64,000 bases of DNA from positions 6,139,001 to 6,203,000 of the forward strand of contig NZ_CP033367.1 in assembly GCF_013170845.1 (NCBI RefSeq). Direction: 5' to 3'. A program made the translations under genes and the position numbers. The notes under the pieces were generated by a model. The model did no database searches, was not told the DNA's origin, and was given only the letters and a program-made list of their open reading frames with translations. This DNA comes from Mesorhizobium loti R88b (GTDB lineage Bacteria > Pseudomonadota > Alphaproteobacteria > Rhizobiales > Rhizobiaceae). Below, piece by piece: positions 44,457-53,421 of the stretch; the first letter of the stretch is position 1; every line of letters starts with the position of its first letter.

Positions 44457-44891
44457 ATGATGACCAATCCCGGAAACAGGGTCACCCAAGGGCAGTTCTC
44501 GTTCCTGCCCGACCTCACCGACACACAGATATCGGCGCAGATCAAATATGCGCTGAAGAACCAATGGGCTGTCAGCGTCGAATACACCGACGATCCGCAT
44601 CCCAGGAACACCTATTGGGAGATGTTCGGCAATCCGATGTTCGACCTGAAGGATCCGGCCGGCATCCTTCTGGAGGTAAACGCCTGCCGCAAGACCTATC
44701 CCAACATGTATGTGCGGGTTACCGCCTTCGATTCGACCAAGGGCTGGGAGGCGCCGCGAATGTCCTTCATCGTCAACCGGCCGCCGAACGAACCCGGTTT
44801 CCGCCTGCTTCGGCAGGAACGTGACGGACGCAGCCAGGGCTATTCGATCGTTCCTTATGCAACCGACAAACCGGAAGGCGAGCGGTCGTAA
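44457..44891 (+). CDS. cbbS: RuBisCO small subunit
   Basis: This gene encodes 144 aa from ATG 44457 ([20 protein letters not shown]). [20 protein letters not shown] and [19 protein letters not shown] are typical. The C-terminal extension (about 105-144) forms the beta-hairpin that in red-type enzymes fills the central pore. It lies 16 bp after cbbL. Confidence 0.97.
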   Translation: MMTNPGNRVTQGQFSFLPDLTDTQISAQIKYALKNQWAVSVEYTDDPHPRNTYWEMFGNPMFDLKDPAGILLEVNACRKTYPNMYVRVTAFDSTKGWEAPRMSFIVNRPPNEPGFRLLRQERDGRSQGYSIVPYATDKPEGERS

Positions 44892-44920
44892 CACTGCCTT
44901 GCGAGAAACGGAGCAATGCG

Positions 44921-45865
44921 ATGCTCGATATGTCGGACACCACGGTTCTGGCTGACGGCGAACTGGTCAATCTGCAGAAGGAGTTCGAGGCCTCCAACAT
45001 CGACGAGGTGATAGACAAGCTCGACCGCGAGTTGATCGGGCTGAAACCGGTCAAGACCCGCATCCGCGAGATCGCTGCCTTGCTGCTGGTCGACAGGCTG
45101 AGGCGCAAATTCGGCATTTCTTCGGGAACGCCAACGCTGCACATGAACTTCACCGGCAATCCTGGCACCGGCAAGACGACGGTGGCCTTGCGCATGGCTG
45201 AGATCCTGCACCGGCTTGGCTATGTCCGCGAGGGGCATCTGGTGTCGGTGACGCGCGACGATCTGGTTGGCCAGTATGTCGGCCACACCGCACCCAAGAC
45301 GAGGGAGGTGATCAAGCGGGCCATGGGCGGCGTGCTGTTCATCGACGAGGCCTATTATCTCTACAAGCCCGAGAATGAGCGCGACTACGGCCAGGAAGCC
45401 ATCGAGATCCTGCTGCAATACATGGAGAACAACCGCGACGACCTCGTGGTGATCCTCGCCGGCTACAAGAACAAGATGGACAAGTTCTTCGACAGCAACC
45501 CGGGCATGCGCTCGCGCATCGCCCATCACCTGGACTTCCCCGACTACAACCCTTCGGAGCTCAAATCGATCGCCGAAATCATGCTTGCCGATCAGAACTA
45601 CCGGTTGAGCGAGGACGCCGCCGTCGCCCTTGAGGAATACATTCCGCTACGCATGCGGCTGCCGCATTTTTCCAATGCACGCTCGATCCGCAATGCACTG
45701 GACCGGGCCCGTCTGCGCCAGGCCAACCGTCTGTTCGCCGAGCGCAGCCAAACGCTGACAAGGTCCGACCTGATTACGATCGAGGCGGCTGACATTCGCG
45801 GCAGCCGGGTCTTCGTCGAGGGACAGCCAGACGGCGATCCGGGTGCCGCCACCAATGCCCGATAA
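44921..45865 (+). CDS. cbbX: RuBisCO activase CbbX (AAA+)
   Basis: This gene encodes 314 aa. It has Walker [21 protein letters not shown], the pore-loop segment [12 protein letters not shown] and Walker [12 protein letters not shown]. CbbX pulls on the C-terminus of red-type CbbL to remove inhibitory sugar phosphates. Its presence next to cbbLS confirms the red-type system. It starts 29 bp after cbbS. Confidence 0.97.
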   Translation: MLDMSDTTVLADGELVNLQKEFEASNIDEVIDKLDRELIGLKPVKTRIREIAALLLVDRLRRKFGISSGTPTLHMNFTGNPGTGKTTVALRMAEILHRLGYVREGHLVSVTRDDLVGQYVGHTAPKTREVIKRAMGGVLFIDEAYYLYKPENERDYGQEAIEILLQYMENNRDDLVVILAGYKNKMDKFFDSNPGMRSRIAHHLDFPDYNPSELKSIAEIMLADQNYRLSEDAAVALEEYIPLRMRLPHFSNARSIRNALDRARLRQANRLFAERSQTLTRSDLITIEAADIRGSRVFVEGQPDGDPGAATNAR

Positions 45866-45905
45866 AATTTCAGCGGAGCACACAAGCGCAAATCAGGAGT
45901 AGCCC

Positions 45906-46589
45906 ATGACGCGCAACACCATCATAGCGCCCTCAGTGCTCTCAGCCGATTTTTCGAAACTGGGGGACGAAGTCGAGGCTGTCGTCGCGGCCGGCGCGGA
46001 CTGGATCCATCTCGACGTCATGGACGGGCATTTCGTCCCCAACATCACCTTCGGGCCGCCGGTCATCAAGGCCATCCGCAGCCGCACCGACAAGGTGTTC
46101 GATTGCCACCTGATGATCGCGCCCGCCGACGCCTATCTGGCTGCCTTCGCCGAGGCCGGCTGCGACATCATCACCGTGCATGCCGAGGCCGGACCGCATC
46201 TCGATCGCTCGCTGCAAACGATCAAAAACCTCGGCAAGAAGGCCGGCGTGTCGCTCAACCCGGCGACCCCGGAAAACGTCATCGAATATGTCCTCGACAG
46301 GTTGGATCTGGTGCTGCTGATGACGGTCAATCCGGGCTTCGGCGGCCAGGCCTTTATCCCGTCCATAGTCGACAAGGTGCGGCGCGTCAGGGCGCTGATC
46401 GGCGCCCGTCCGATCGATCTCGAAATCGACGGCGGCGTGACCGCGCAGACAGCACCCTTGCTGTCCGCCGCGGGGGCCAACGTCCTGGTGGCCGGTTCGG
46501 CTGTGTTTAAAGGTGGGACAGCGGATGCCTACCGCGCCAACATAGCCAGCATCCGTCATTCGTCCGACGACGCGCGCGCCGCGGCCTGA
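45906..46589 (+). CDS. cbbE: Ribulose-phosphate 3-epimerase
   Basis: This gene encodes 227 aa. It is a TIM-barrel epimerase with [72 protein letters not shown] and [14 protein letters not shown]. The conserved His, Asp and metal ligands are present. It converts xylulose-5-P to ribulose-5-P for CbbP. It is the last gene of the operon, 40 bp after cbbX. No cbbT, cbbA or cbbG lies in this operon, so those steps must be encoded elsewhere. Confidence 0.96.
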   Translation: MTRNTIIAPSVLSADFSKLGDEVEAVVAAGADWIHLDVMDGHFVPNITFGPPVIKAIRSRTDKVFDCHLMIAPADAYLAAFAEAGCDIITVHAEAGPHLDRSLQTIKNLGKKAGVSLNPATPENVIEYVLDRLDLVLLMTVNPGFGGQAFIPSIVDKVRRVRALIGARPIDLEIDGGVTAQTAPLLSAAGANVLVAGSAVFKGGTADAYRANIASIRHSSDDARAAA

Positions 46590-46602
46590 GTGGTGAGCCA
46601 TA

Positions 46603-46620
46603 TGTCAAATTTAGTTTACA
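46603..46620. promoter_or_regulatory. Perfect PpsR/CrtJ-type site before the redoxin gene
   Basis: TGTCAAATTTAGTTTACA matches TGT-N12-ACA with preferred inner bases. It lies 83 bp upstream of the redoxin start and just after the cbbE stop. PpsR binding is inferred. Confidence 0.5.
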
Positions 46621-46702
46621 CCCTGGGAACGCGCAGCCGTCATGGCAGTTTTACTGGTTCAAGATCTCGTCTGATCGCAGGCGCTGGTCGGAAAGCAGAG
46701 AC

Positions 46703-47272
46703 ATGGCGAGCATAGCTCCGGTTTGCGATTTTGGCTGGCCGGCGGTCGATGCCTCTCTGCAGGGTGTCGACGGCAGCCAATACTCTCTTCTTCAGCAGGC
46801 TGGCCGCAAAGGGCTGGTGATCGCATTCATCTGCAACCACTGCCCCTATGTAAAGGCCGTGATCGCGCGGATCGTGAGGGATGCGAGCGACCTCAAAGAC
46901 CACGGCGTCGGCTTCGTCGCGATCAATTCCAACGATGCGCAGGCCTATCCCGAGGACTCCTTCGCCAACATGAAGCTGTTTGCCGCCACCAACGGCTTCG
47001 GTTTCCCCTATCTGCATGATGAGGACCAGTCCGTAGCACGCGCCTATGGCGCCGTTTGCACGCCTGACTTCTTTGGATTCAACAGCGATCCGAAGCTGCA
47101 ATATCGCGGCCGTCTGGATGCCAGCCGCAAGCAGCAAGACGCGCCGGACCTGCGCCGGGATCTGTTTGAGTCCATGCTCGAGGTGGCGCGCACGGGCAAT
47201 GGCCCGCGCGACCAGATCGCCTCGATCGGCTGTTCCATCAAATGGAAGGATGAACTGACGTTGCAATCGTAA
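46703..47272 (+). CDS. Thioredoxin-fold redoxin (AhpC/TSA-like)
   Basis: This gene encodes 189 aa. IAFICNHCPYVKAVIARIV carries a CNHC active-site pair (a CXXC) at the usual place after the first strand. The rest follows the redoxin fold (GVGFVAINSNDAQAYPEDS, FPYLHDEDQSVARAYGAVCT, YRGRLDASRK). It has no signal peptide. It probably reduces disulfides or peroxides. It leads a two-gene unit with the DUF2189 gene and has a PpsR-type site upstream, so it may belong to the photosynthesis regulon. Confidence 0.85.
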   Translation: MASIAPVCDFGWPAVDASLQGVDGSQYSLLQQAGRKGLVIAFICNHCPYVKAVIARIVRDASDLKDHGVGFVAINSNDAQAYPEDSFANMKLFAATNGFGFPYLHDEDQSVARAYGAVCTPDFFGFNSDPKLQYRGRLDASRKQQDAPDLRRDLFESMLEVARTGNGPRDQIASIGCSIKWKDELTLQS

Positions 47273-47294
47273 ACGCTAGCAAAAGGAAAATGTC

Positions 47295-48086
47295 ATGGCC
47301 GAGTTTCATGTTATTTCCGGCGCGCAGATCACCTCGCGACCACTTGTGATCCGCAAGCTGCGCATGACGGATATCAACAGCGCCTTGCGAATGGGTTTGC
47401 AGGACTTCGTCGAAAAACCATCGCACTACGTGTTTCTCTGCCTCATTTATCCGATTGTCGGCGTCATCCTCATCACCTGGACTTCTGGCGGCAACACGCT
47501 GCAGCTCATCTACCCCCTGATGTCGGGCTTTGCCCTGCTGGGACCGTTGGCCGCGATTGGCCTCTATGAGATCAGCCGCCGGCGCGAACAGCGGCTGGAT
47601 ACATCCTGGTTCCATGCATTCGAGGTGCTGAAGTCGCCTGCCATTCCGGCAATGCTGGGGGTGGGTGCGCTCCTGCTGGCGCTGTTCGTCGCATGGATCT
47701 TCACCGCACAGGCGCTGTTTGACTGGCTCTATGGGCCGACGCTACCAACCTCTATCACAGCATTCGCCCATGAGGTTCTGACGACAAGGACAGGCTGGAC
47801 ACTGATCATACTGGGCAATCTCGCCGGGCTGGTTTTTGCTCTCATCGTGCTGACAACCACGGTTGTTGCGTTTCCTTTGCTGCTCGACAGGGATGTCGGA
47901 GCCTACCGAGCGATCGTGACGTCGGCACAGGTCATGGCCAAGAACCCGGTGCCGATTTTGTCCTGGGGGCTGATCGTGGCTGTCCTGCTGCTCCTGGGGT
48001 CATTGCCTCTGCTGGTCGGCCTGGCGGTTGTCATCCCAGTGCTCGGTCACTCGACCTGGCACCTCTATCGCAGGGCCGTCGTCTGA
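47295..48086 (+). CDS. DUF2189 integral membrane protein
   Basis: This gene encodes 263 aa with six spans. The cytoplasmic lead ends in KLRMTDINSALRMGLQDF, followed by YVFLCLIYPIVGVILITW and PLMSGFALLGPLAAIGLYEI, the DUF2189 pattern; another mark is LSWGLIVAVLLLLGSLPLLV. Function is unknown. It lies 22 bp after the redoxin gene and is probably co-transcribed with it. A hairpin follows directly at its stop. Confidence 0.85.
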   Translation: MAEFHVISGAQITSRPLVIRKLRMTDINSALRMGLQDFVEKPSHYVFLCLIYPIVGVILITWTSGGNTLQLIYPLMSGFALLGPLAAIGLYEISRRREQRLDTSWFHAFEVLKSPAIPAMLGVGALLLALFVAWIFTAQALFDWLYGPTLPTSITAFAHEVLTTRTGWTLIILGNLAGLVFALIVLTTTVVAFPLLLDRDVGAYRAIVTSAQVMAKNPVPILSWGLIVAVLLLLGSLPLLVGLAVVIPVLGHSTWHLYRRAVV

Positions 48087-48116
48087 AGCAGGCGGCTCAA
48101 CTTGCACCGTCTGCTT
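48086..48116. terminator. Hairpin between convergent units
   Basis: AAGCAGGCGG and CCGTCTGCTT pair with one G-U step over an 11-base loop. It begins at the last base of the DUF2189 stop and lies between convergent genes, so it may end transcription from both sides. There is no strong T run. Confidence 0.4.
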
Positions 48117-48155
48117 GCCATCTGCATCGGGCTTCATCCTGGTCCGATGCCGAAG

Positions 48156-48416
48156 CTAACGACTTAGGCGCATCAGCGTATCGCCTAGATGGGCGATGAA
48201 ACCAAGGCCGAGCCACAGGGCGATAGCGGTGACCCCAGCGCCTGTCAGTGCGGCATGAAACGCCAGGATAAGAAACGCGCCTGACAGCGCGTTGGCGGCG
48301 AAGGGCAGTAAGGTTGCCCGGGTGCGCGCCAACCAGAGCACAAGCAGAAATTCGAGCCCGAGCACACCGAGCGCCACCCAGGCTATCGCCCCGCTCGAGA
48401 CCAGGGACTCGATCAT
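48156..48416 (-). CDS. Small membrane protein after bchP, unknown
   Basis: This gene encodes 86 aa from ATG 48416 with GGAGG ten bases upstream and 16 bp after the bchP stop. It has three hydrophobic spans (AIAWVALGVLGLEFLLVLWL, about 38-57 and 62-78). I recognise no family. Its tight link behind bchP suggests a role in late bacteriochlorophyll synthesis or pigment handling; that is inference from position. Confidence 0.65.
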   Translation of the reverse strand: MIESLVSSGAIAWVALGVLGLEFLLVLWLARTRATLLPFAANALSGAFLILAFHAALTGAGVTAIALWLGLGFIAHLGDTLMRLSR

Positions 48417-48432
48417 CGCTTGTTGCCTCCGG

Positions 48433-49632
48433 CTACTGAAATGCCAGCCGCAGCAGATGCCGCAGATCCTTGAAGAAAACCCTGACATGCGCCAGCGGGT
48501 CGGTGCGCACCAGCCGCTTGTTGAGATAGGACTCCCAAACCAGGCGCTGCACGTCGGCGTCTTCGCAAATCGCCACGAAACGCTCGCGGCGCTTGTCGTT
48601 GCGGTACCAGAAGCCCTGCATGAAACCCAGGATCAGGAAGACGCGCCCGTGTTTGCGCATGAAGCGGCTGCGCACACGCGCCAGCGCCTTGGGATTGTCG
48701 GTGGCCAGGAATTCCCCGGCAGCCTCCGCGGCCAGCCGGCCGCAATACATGGCGTAGTAGATGCCCTCGCCCGAAGACGGCGCGACGACGCCGGCCGCGT
48801 CTCCGACCAGAACCGTGTCCCTGCCATTGTCCCAGCGCCTGAGCGGCCTCAACGGGAGCGGCGCGCCTTCCTCCCGCAAGGTCTCTTGCCCGTCCAAGCC
48901 GGCGGCCTCGCGCAGCAGGCGGGTCGCTGTCTTGAGATCGAACCCCTTGATCGCACTGCCGACGCCGACGCTGGTCGTCTCGCCATGCGGAAACACCCAA
49001 CCGTAGAAATCGGGGGAAATCTTACCGTGATAGTAGACGTCGCAGCGCTGCGGATCGAAGGCGGAGTGCAGGCCAACCGGCGAGCGGATGATTTCATGAT
49101 AGGCAAAGACATAGGGCGGCCGCTTGTCCTTGCCGAACATCTGTCGCCTTACCGTCGAATTGGCGCCGTCGGCACCGACGATCATCCTGGCGGCGACGGT
49201 TTCGGTGACCCCATCCTTGCGCGTCAAACGCACGTCCAGCCCGCCATCATCGGCACGGCTGGCGCCCTCGAAGGTCGCGGCGACCACTGTTGCTCCGTTT
49301 GTTGCCGCCCTGTCGCGCAGCCAGACGTCGAACACGTCGCGATCGACCATGCCGACGAACCCACCATCGATCTTCATGTCGACGCTGGTGTTGGACGGCG
49401 CGAAGATACGCGCCGAGCGGATGCGCGCCGTCAGCATGGACGGAGGAATATCGAAATCCTTGATCAGCTTGGTCGGAATGGCGCCGCCGCAGGGTTTCGT
49501 TCGCCCTTCACGATCGAGCAGCAGCACACGCTTCCCCGCCAGCGCCAGATCGGTTGCTGCCGTGGCGCCGGCTGGCCCGCCGCCGACGACCACCACGTCG
49601 TACTCGGCACGCCTGGTTGCCGACATTGTCAT
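48433..49632 (-). CDS. bchP: Geranylgeranyl-bacteriochlorophyll reductase BchP
   Basis: This gene encodes 399 aa. The start at 49632 overlaps the previous stop as ATGA. The FAD-binding motif VVVVGGGPAGATAATDLALA lies near residue 12-31, RTKPCGGAIPTKL follows, then the second FAD motif DTVLVGDAAGVVAPSSGEGI. The enzyme saturates the geranylgeranyl tail to phytyl. It follows bchG and a PucC-family gene in the leftward operon bchG-bch2-bchP. Confidence 0.96.
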   Translation of the reverse strand: MTMSATRRAEYDVVVVGGGPAGATAATDLALAGKRVLLLDREGRTKPCGGAIPTKLIKDFDIPPSMLTARIRSARIFAPSNTSVDMKIDGGFVGMVDRDVFDVWLRDRAATNGATVVAATFEGASRADDGGLDVRLTRKDGVTETVAARMIVGADGANSTVRRQMFGKDKRPPYVFAYHEIIRSPVGLHSAFDPQRCDVYYHGKISPDFYGWVFPHGETTSVGVGSAIKGFDLKTATRLLREAAGLDGQETLREEGAPLPLRPLRRWDNGRDTVLVGDAAGVVAPSSGEGIYYAMYCGRLAAEAAGEFLATDNPKALARVRSRFMRKHGRVFLILGFMQGFWYRNDKRRERFVAICEDADVQRLVWESYLNKRLVRTDPLAHVRVFFKDLRHLLRLAFQ

Positions 49633-50975
49633 TCCGCCGCCTGAAGTCCGCGACGGCGGGGCGACCGATGCATACCATTGGCCGGCACACGGCTCGCCCG
49701 CACGGAAGCGATTCGAAGCGCAATCGCGGCAGCGGCGAGGAAAATCAGTCCTTCGAGAAGGAACACGCTGCCATAGGCGATCGCAATCGAATCGCTGACC
49801 GCGCGCATCAGATCCACGGCGACTGTACCCGCAAAGCCGCCGAGGCCAAAGGCAACCGCTTGTGCGGCTCCCCAGAGTCCCATGCGCAATCCTATCTTGG
49901 ACGGGCCGGCGGCACCGGCCAGCGCCATCATCGAACCGATCGCGGCCACCGCGAAGATGCCGTTGGAAAAACCGAGAACGAACACGTTCGCCGTCAGCGG
50001 CCATCCCGGCCCCGCGCTTGCCGAGGCAGCCAGTCCCGCCAGTGCCGCAGCTGAGAGCAGACAGCCGCCGACGGTGAAGTATTTGAGGATCGCGGGGATA
50101 CGTCCGGCTAGCAGGCTGCCGGCGACACCGACCAGAACCATGCCACAGAAGACGCCACCGTTCTGCAAACCTGAAAGCTGGGTTGTCGCGCCAGGCGTCA
50201 TGCCGAAGATCATGCCCGCGAACGGCTCGAGGATCAGGTCCTGCATGCTGTAAGCCATCATCGAAACGAAGACGAAGATGGTGAACAGCCGCGCCTGCGG
50301 GTCTGCCCAGGTATCGGCGAGGCTGTGACGGAAGGACACTGCGTGCACCGCAGGCTCAGTAGCACGGGCGACGCCGGATTTTTCGACGCCTGCTACAGCG
50401 ACCATGGTCAACGCGACCGCCACCAACCCGGTGACGCCGGCCACCGCGATCAGCCTCGACATCGAGAACGGATCGAGGAATTTGCCGGAGATAACGGATG
50501 TGACCGCGATGCCGAGGATCATCATCAGCCAAACCAGGGTCGCAGCGGCGGGCCGGCGCTCGGGCGACACGGTCGACGCAAGCAGAGCCAGCAATGACGT
50601 TCCCGCAGCTCCGACGCCAATGCCGATCAGAATGAAATCGAAGATCGCCAGCAGCAGGCCGACAGTGAAATTGTCGACCATGAGCGATGTCGCCATCGCC
50701 GCGCCGAGCCCCCCCAATGCAAGCAAGGCAATGCCGCCGATGATCCAGGGCGTGCGACGGCCGCCCTTGTCCGACCCATGCCCCCACAAGGGTCTGGCAA
50801 TCTGGACGCCATAGTGCAGCCCGACCAGCGCTCCGGGCACCATTGCCGCGAGATTGAGTTCGACGACCATGATCCGGTTCAGCGTCGAGGTTGTGAGCAC
50901 GACAATCGCGCCAAGCGCTGCCTGCACAAGGCCCAGCCGAAAGATACCGAACCAACCAAGAGACCGCGTTTGCAT
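49629..50975 (-). CDS. PucC/BCD-family carrier between bchG and bchP
   Basis: This gene encodes 448 aa from ATG 50975 with GGAGGATGAC directly upstream. It has twelve predicted spans with BCD-family marks: LTTSTLNRIMVVEL, PGALVGLHYGVQIARPLWGH, RRTPWIIGGIALLALGG and LQNGGVFCGMVLVG. Members (PucC, LhaA, the gene called bch2 or orf428) are thought to move or insert bacteriochlorophyll into light-harvesting complexes. The C-terminal end is basic. The position between bchG and bchP is the standard one. Confidence 0.92.
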   Translation of the reverse strand: MQTRSLGWFGIFRLGLVQAALGAIVVLTTSTLNRIMVVELNLAAMVPGALVGLHYGVQIARPLWGHGSDKGGRRTPWIIGGIALLALGGLGAAMATSLMVDNFTVGLLLAIFDFILIGIGVGAAGTSLLALLASTVSPERRPAAATLVWLMMILGIAVTSVISGKFLDPFSMSRLIAVAGVTGLVAVALTMVAVAGVEKSGVARATEPAVHAVSFRHSLADTWADPQARLFTIFVFVSMMAYSMQDLILEPFAGMIFGMTPGATTQLSGLQNGGVFCGMVLVGVAGSLLAGRIPAILKYFTVGGCLLSAAALAGLAASASAGPGWPLTANVFVLGFSNGIFAVAAIGSMMALAGAAGPSKIGLRMGLWGAAQAVAFGLGGFAGTVAVDLMRAVSDSIAIAYGSVFLLEGLIFLAAAAIALRIASVRASRVPANGMHRSPRRRGLQAAE

Positions 50976-50976
50976 G

Positions 50977-51885
50977 TCATCCTCCCTGCATGGCGCGCAA
51001 GGCGAAGGCGCTCGCCAGCATGCCGAACACATACGTCGTCGTGCCTGTCGCGTTGTACCAGGACGCCCGGCGCAATGGATCCTTGAGCATCCGCAGCATG
51101 CAGAGCCCCTGCCCAACCAGAAGCGCCGCCACGATCAAGGCGTGGATGGCAAACCCCCACCACGACAAGAGGCCGATCACTGCCAGTTGCGGTGCTCCCA
51201 TGATCAGACAGGCGATGCGCGCGGCGCGATCGACGCCATAAACCGCGGGCAGGCTCGCCAAACCCATCTGGCGATCACCCTCCACGGACTTGAAATCATT
51301 GAGTGTCATGATCCCATGCGCGCCGACGCTGTAAAGCAGCGCAATCCAAAGCGTTGCGTAGCCGGGAAAGGCGCCGCTGGCAGCAGCAGCCGCCGTGAAC
51401 CAGGGAAGGCCCTCATAGCATAGCCCGACCGCGCCGGGGCCATACCAGCCGCTGCGCTTCAGCCGCAGCGGCGGTGCGCTGTAGAACCAGGCCAAGGCCA
51501 GCCCGACGATCGCCGCACCAAAAACCCACGGACCAAGCCAATAGGCCACCGCGAGCGACAGGAGAGTGTTGGCGACGGCAACGAAAAATCCCCATCGCCC
51601 GGGCATGCGCCCTGAGGGGATTACGCGGTTCGGCTCGTTGATGGCATCGACTTCGCGGTCATACCAGTCGTTTACGGCCTGGCTGGTGCCGCATACCAGC
51701 GGGCCTGCCAGCAATATTCCAGCGACCACATAGGGCCAACGATCGCTGATCGAAACGCCTGAAGAAACCACGCCGCAGCCGAAGGCCCACATCGGCGCGA
51801 ACCAGGTTATCGGCTTCAGAAGCTCGACCGTTGCGGCGAGTGAGGGAACCGTGGGCTTGGACCGTGCAACGACCTGCTGGGACAT
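50977..51885 (-). CDS. bchG: Bacteriochlorophyll synthase (geranylgeranyl transferase) BchG
   Basis: This gene encodes 302 aa of the UbiA family with about eight spans. The prenyl-diphosphate motif is NDWYDREVDAINEPNRVIPS, and the second motif is MTLNDFKSVEGDRQMGLAS. It joins bacteriochlorophyllide to its tail. It heads the leftward operon. A PpsR-type site (51,916-51,933) lies 31 bp before the start. Confidence 0.97.
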   Translation of the reverse strand: MSQQVVARSKPTVPSLAATVELLKPITWFAPMWAFGCGVVSSGVSISDRWPYVVAGILLAGPLVCGTSQAVNDWYDREVDAINEPNRVIPSGRMPGRWGFFVAVANTLLSLAVAYWLGPWVFGAAIVGLALAWFYSAPPLRLKRSGWYGPGAVGLCYEGLPWFTAAAAASGAFPGYATLWIALLYSVGAHGIMTLNDFKSVEGDRQMGLASLPAVYGVDRAARIACLIMGAPQLAVIGLLSWWGFAIHALIVAALLVGQGLCMLRMLKDPLRRASWYNATGTTTYVFGMLASAFALRAMQGG

Positions 51886-51915
51886 GCCTGACGATAACTT
51901 TTACACTATAATGCG

Positions 51916-51933
51916 TCAACAAAATTTGACACT
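51916..51933. promoter_or_regulatory. PpsR/CrtJ-type site before bchG
   Basis: CGTCAACAAAATTTGACA fits TGT-N12-ACA with one outer base changed (C for T). It lies in the 76-bp gap between ppsR and bchG, 31 bp from the bchG start. Confidence 0.5.
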
Positions 51934-51961
51934 TTTGGTGTAAACGCCAGGCGGAGGGTTT

Positions 51962-53401
51962 TTAGTCCTCGTCCTCTTCTACGTCCGAAATGCCGTAGCG
52001 CTTAAGCTTGATGTAAAGACTCTGCCGGCTAAGGCCGAGCATGTCGGCTGCCGATGCCCGGTTGTTGTCGGTCAGGCGCAGGGCCGCTTCTATGCAGAGT
52101 TTTTCGATGATATCCGCCGTGTCACGCACCAGGTCCTTCAACGGCACGCGGCCAACCAGATCGGTGAACTGGGTTGCCGAGCCTTGACGGTCGGTGACAC
52201 CGCCTGGCTGAATGGTTTCGGTTCGCGCTGCCTCGCGTATGACGAAGCCGAACAGCGGTCCTTCGCGGCCTGCAATTCTTGCCGCCGACACGTCGACCGA
52301 CTCGGTTCCGCCCAGTTCGTCACGCACCACCGAGGAGAACCGTCGCACGGTCCCATGTTCGCGCAGATTTGCCATCAGCACCTGAAGGTCAACGCTCGAC
52401 CCACCCAGCCATTTGTCGAGGCTCTTGTCCTCGATCCGGTCAAGCGTCACAACCCTGATCAGATCGAGAAAGGCGGGGTTGGCCTCGACGATCTTGCCCT
52501 CGGCATTGACGATGACGATGCCTTCCGGAAGGCTGTCGACTACCGAAACCATGTTGGCATCGGACGCCGACGAAGAGTTGGCGCGCGCCGGTTCCTCGCT
52601 AGCGAAACAGACCAGAAGGTTGGTCTTGCCAAACTCGCGAAACGGCGTCACCCGAATCTGCATGTAACGATCCAGCGTTGCCGGCCTCGCCCTGAAGACA
52701 TCGGCGCGGGCTCTTGCGCCAAGCGCTGTCAGCGATTCGATTGCGGCTCCCTGATCGGCTTTCGCGAATACGGAGGCGGCCGAGGAGCCGACGAGTTTCT
52801 TGACCGGCTTGCCAAACAGCTTGGCAGCATCCTCATTGGCGTCGAGGATCTTTAACGTCTGGGCTTCGACCACGATCAGCGGTTCGACGGCCAGGTGAAA
52901 CAGAATCCGATAGCGCGATTCGATATCTCGAAGCTTTCGGTAGTCCTTCTCCATTTCGATCTGCGCCCGCACCAGGCGCTGCTGCATGTCGGCCATGGCC
53001 CGTAGATCGGTGCCGAGAGCCACCTTGTGCGGCCAGCTGGAAAAGGAGACGATCCGATAACCGACCGGCAAGTCGCTGCCTGTCTTGCCGGGATGATTCA
53101 CCTGACGCGAGCGGGTCGGCGATGCGGTCGCCGCTTCCTGCAGCAGATCGCGTATCTTGTCGCGACTTTCAACGGTGACGGTGTCCTGCCAAAGCTTGCC
53201 CACCCATCCGTCGACATCCCAGGTCTTGAGGCCGCCGTCGCGGTAGGAAACATCCAGGATATGACCGGACCGGGCCAGAACAAGTGTTACGTCGGAATTG
53301 GCGGTGGCAAGGGCTGCCAATGCGTCCGCGCCCAATCCGGCAAACAGTTCATCGTTGGAACGGAACGAGCGGGACACCTCGCGGGAAACCTGCTTGTCCA
53401 T
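51962..53401 (-). CDS. ppsR: Photosynthesis repressor PpsR/CrtJ
   Basis: This gene encodes 479 aa. Three PAS-like regions lie at about 30-130, 160-270 and 285-400, with a coiled helix (ADMQQRLVRAQIEMEKDYRK) between the first two. The end (about 430-475) is a Fis-type helix-turn-helix (ALRLTDNNRASAADMLGLSR, QSLYIKLKRYGI). Cys265 and Cys436 match the pair that forms the redox disulfide in Rhodobacter PpsR, the second one at the DNA-binding domain. It represses bch, crt and puc genes under oxygen by binding TGT-N12-ACA pairs. Confidence 0.96.
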   Translation of the reverse strand: MDKQVSREVSRSFRSNDELFAGLGADALAALATANSDVTLVLARSGHILDVSYRDGGLKTWDVDGWVGKLWQDTVTVESRDKIRDLLQEAATASPTRSRQVNHPGKTGSDLPVGYRIVSFSSWPHKVALGTDLRAMADMQQRLVRAQIEMEKDYRKLRDIESRYRILFHLAVEPLIVVEAQTLKILDANEDAAKLFGKPVKKLVGSSAASVFAKADQGAAIESLTALGARARADVFRARPATLDRYMQIRVTPFREFGKTNLLVCFASEEPARANSSSASDANMVSVVDSLPEGIVIVNAEGKIVEANPAFLDLIRVVTLDRIEDKSLDKWLGGSSVDLQVLMANLREHGTVRRFSSVVRDELGGTESVDVSAARIAGREGPLFGFVIREAARTETIQPGGVTDRQGSATQFTDLVGRVPLKDLVRDTADIIEKLCIEAALRLTDNNRASAADMLGLSRQSLYIKLKRYGISDVEEDED

Positions 53402-53421
53402 AGGCAGTTTTCAAATCCTTG

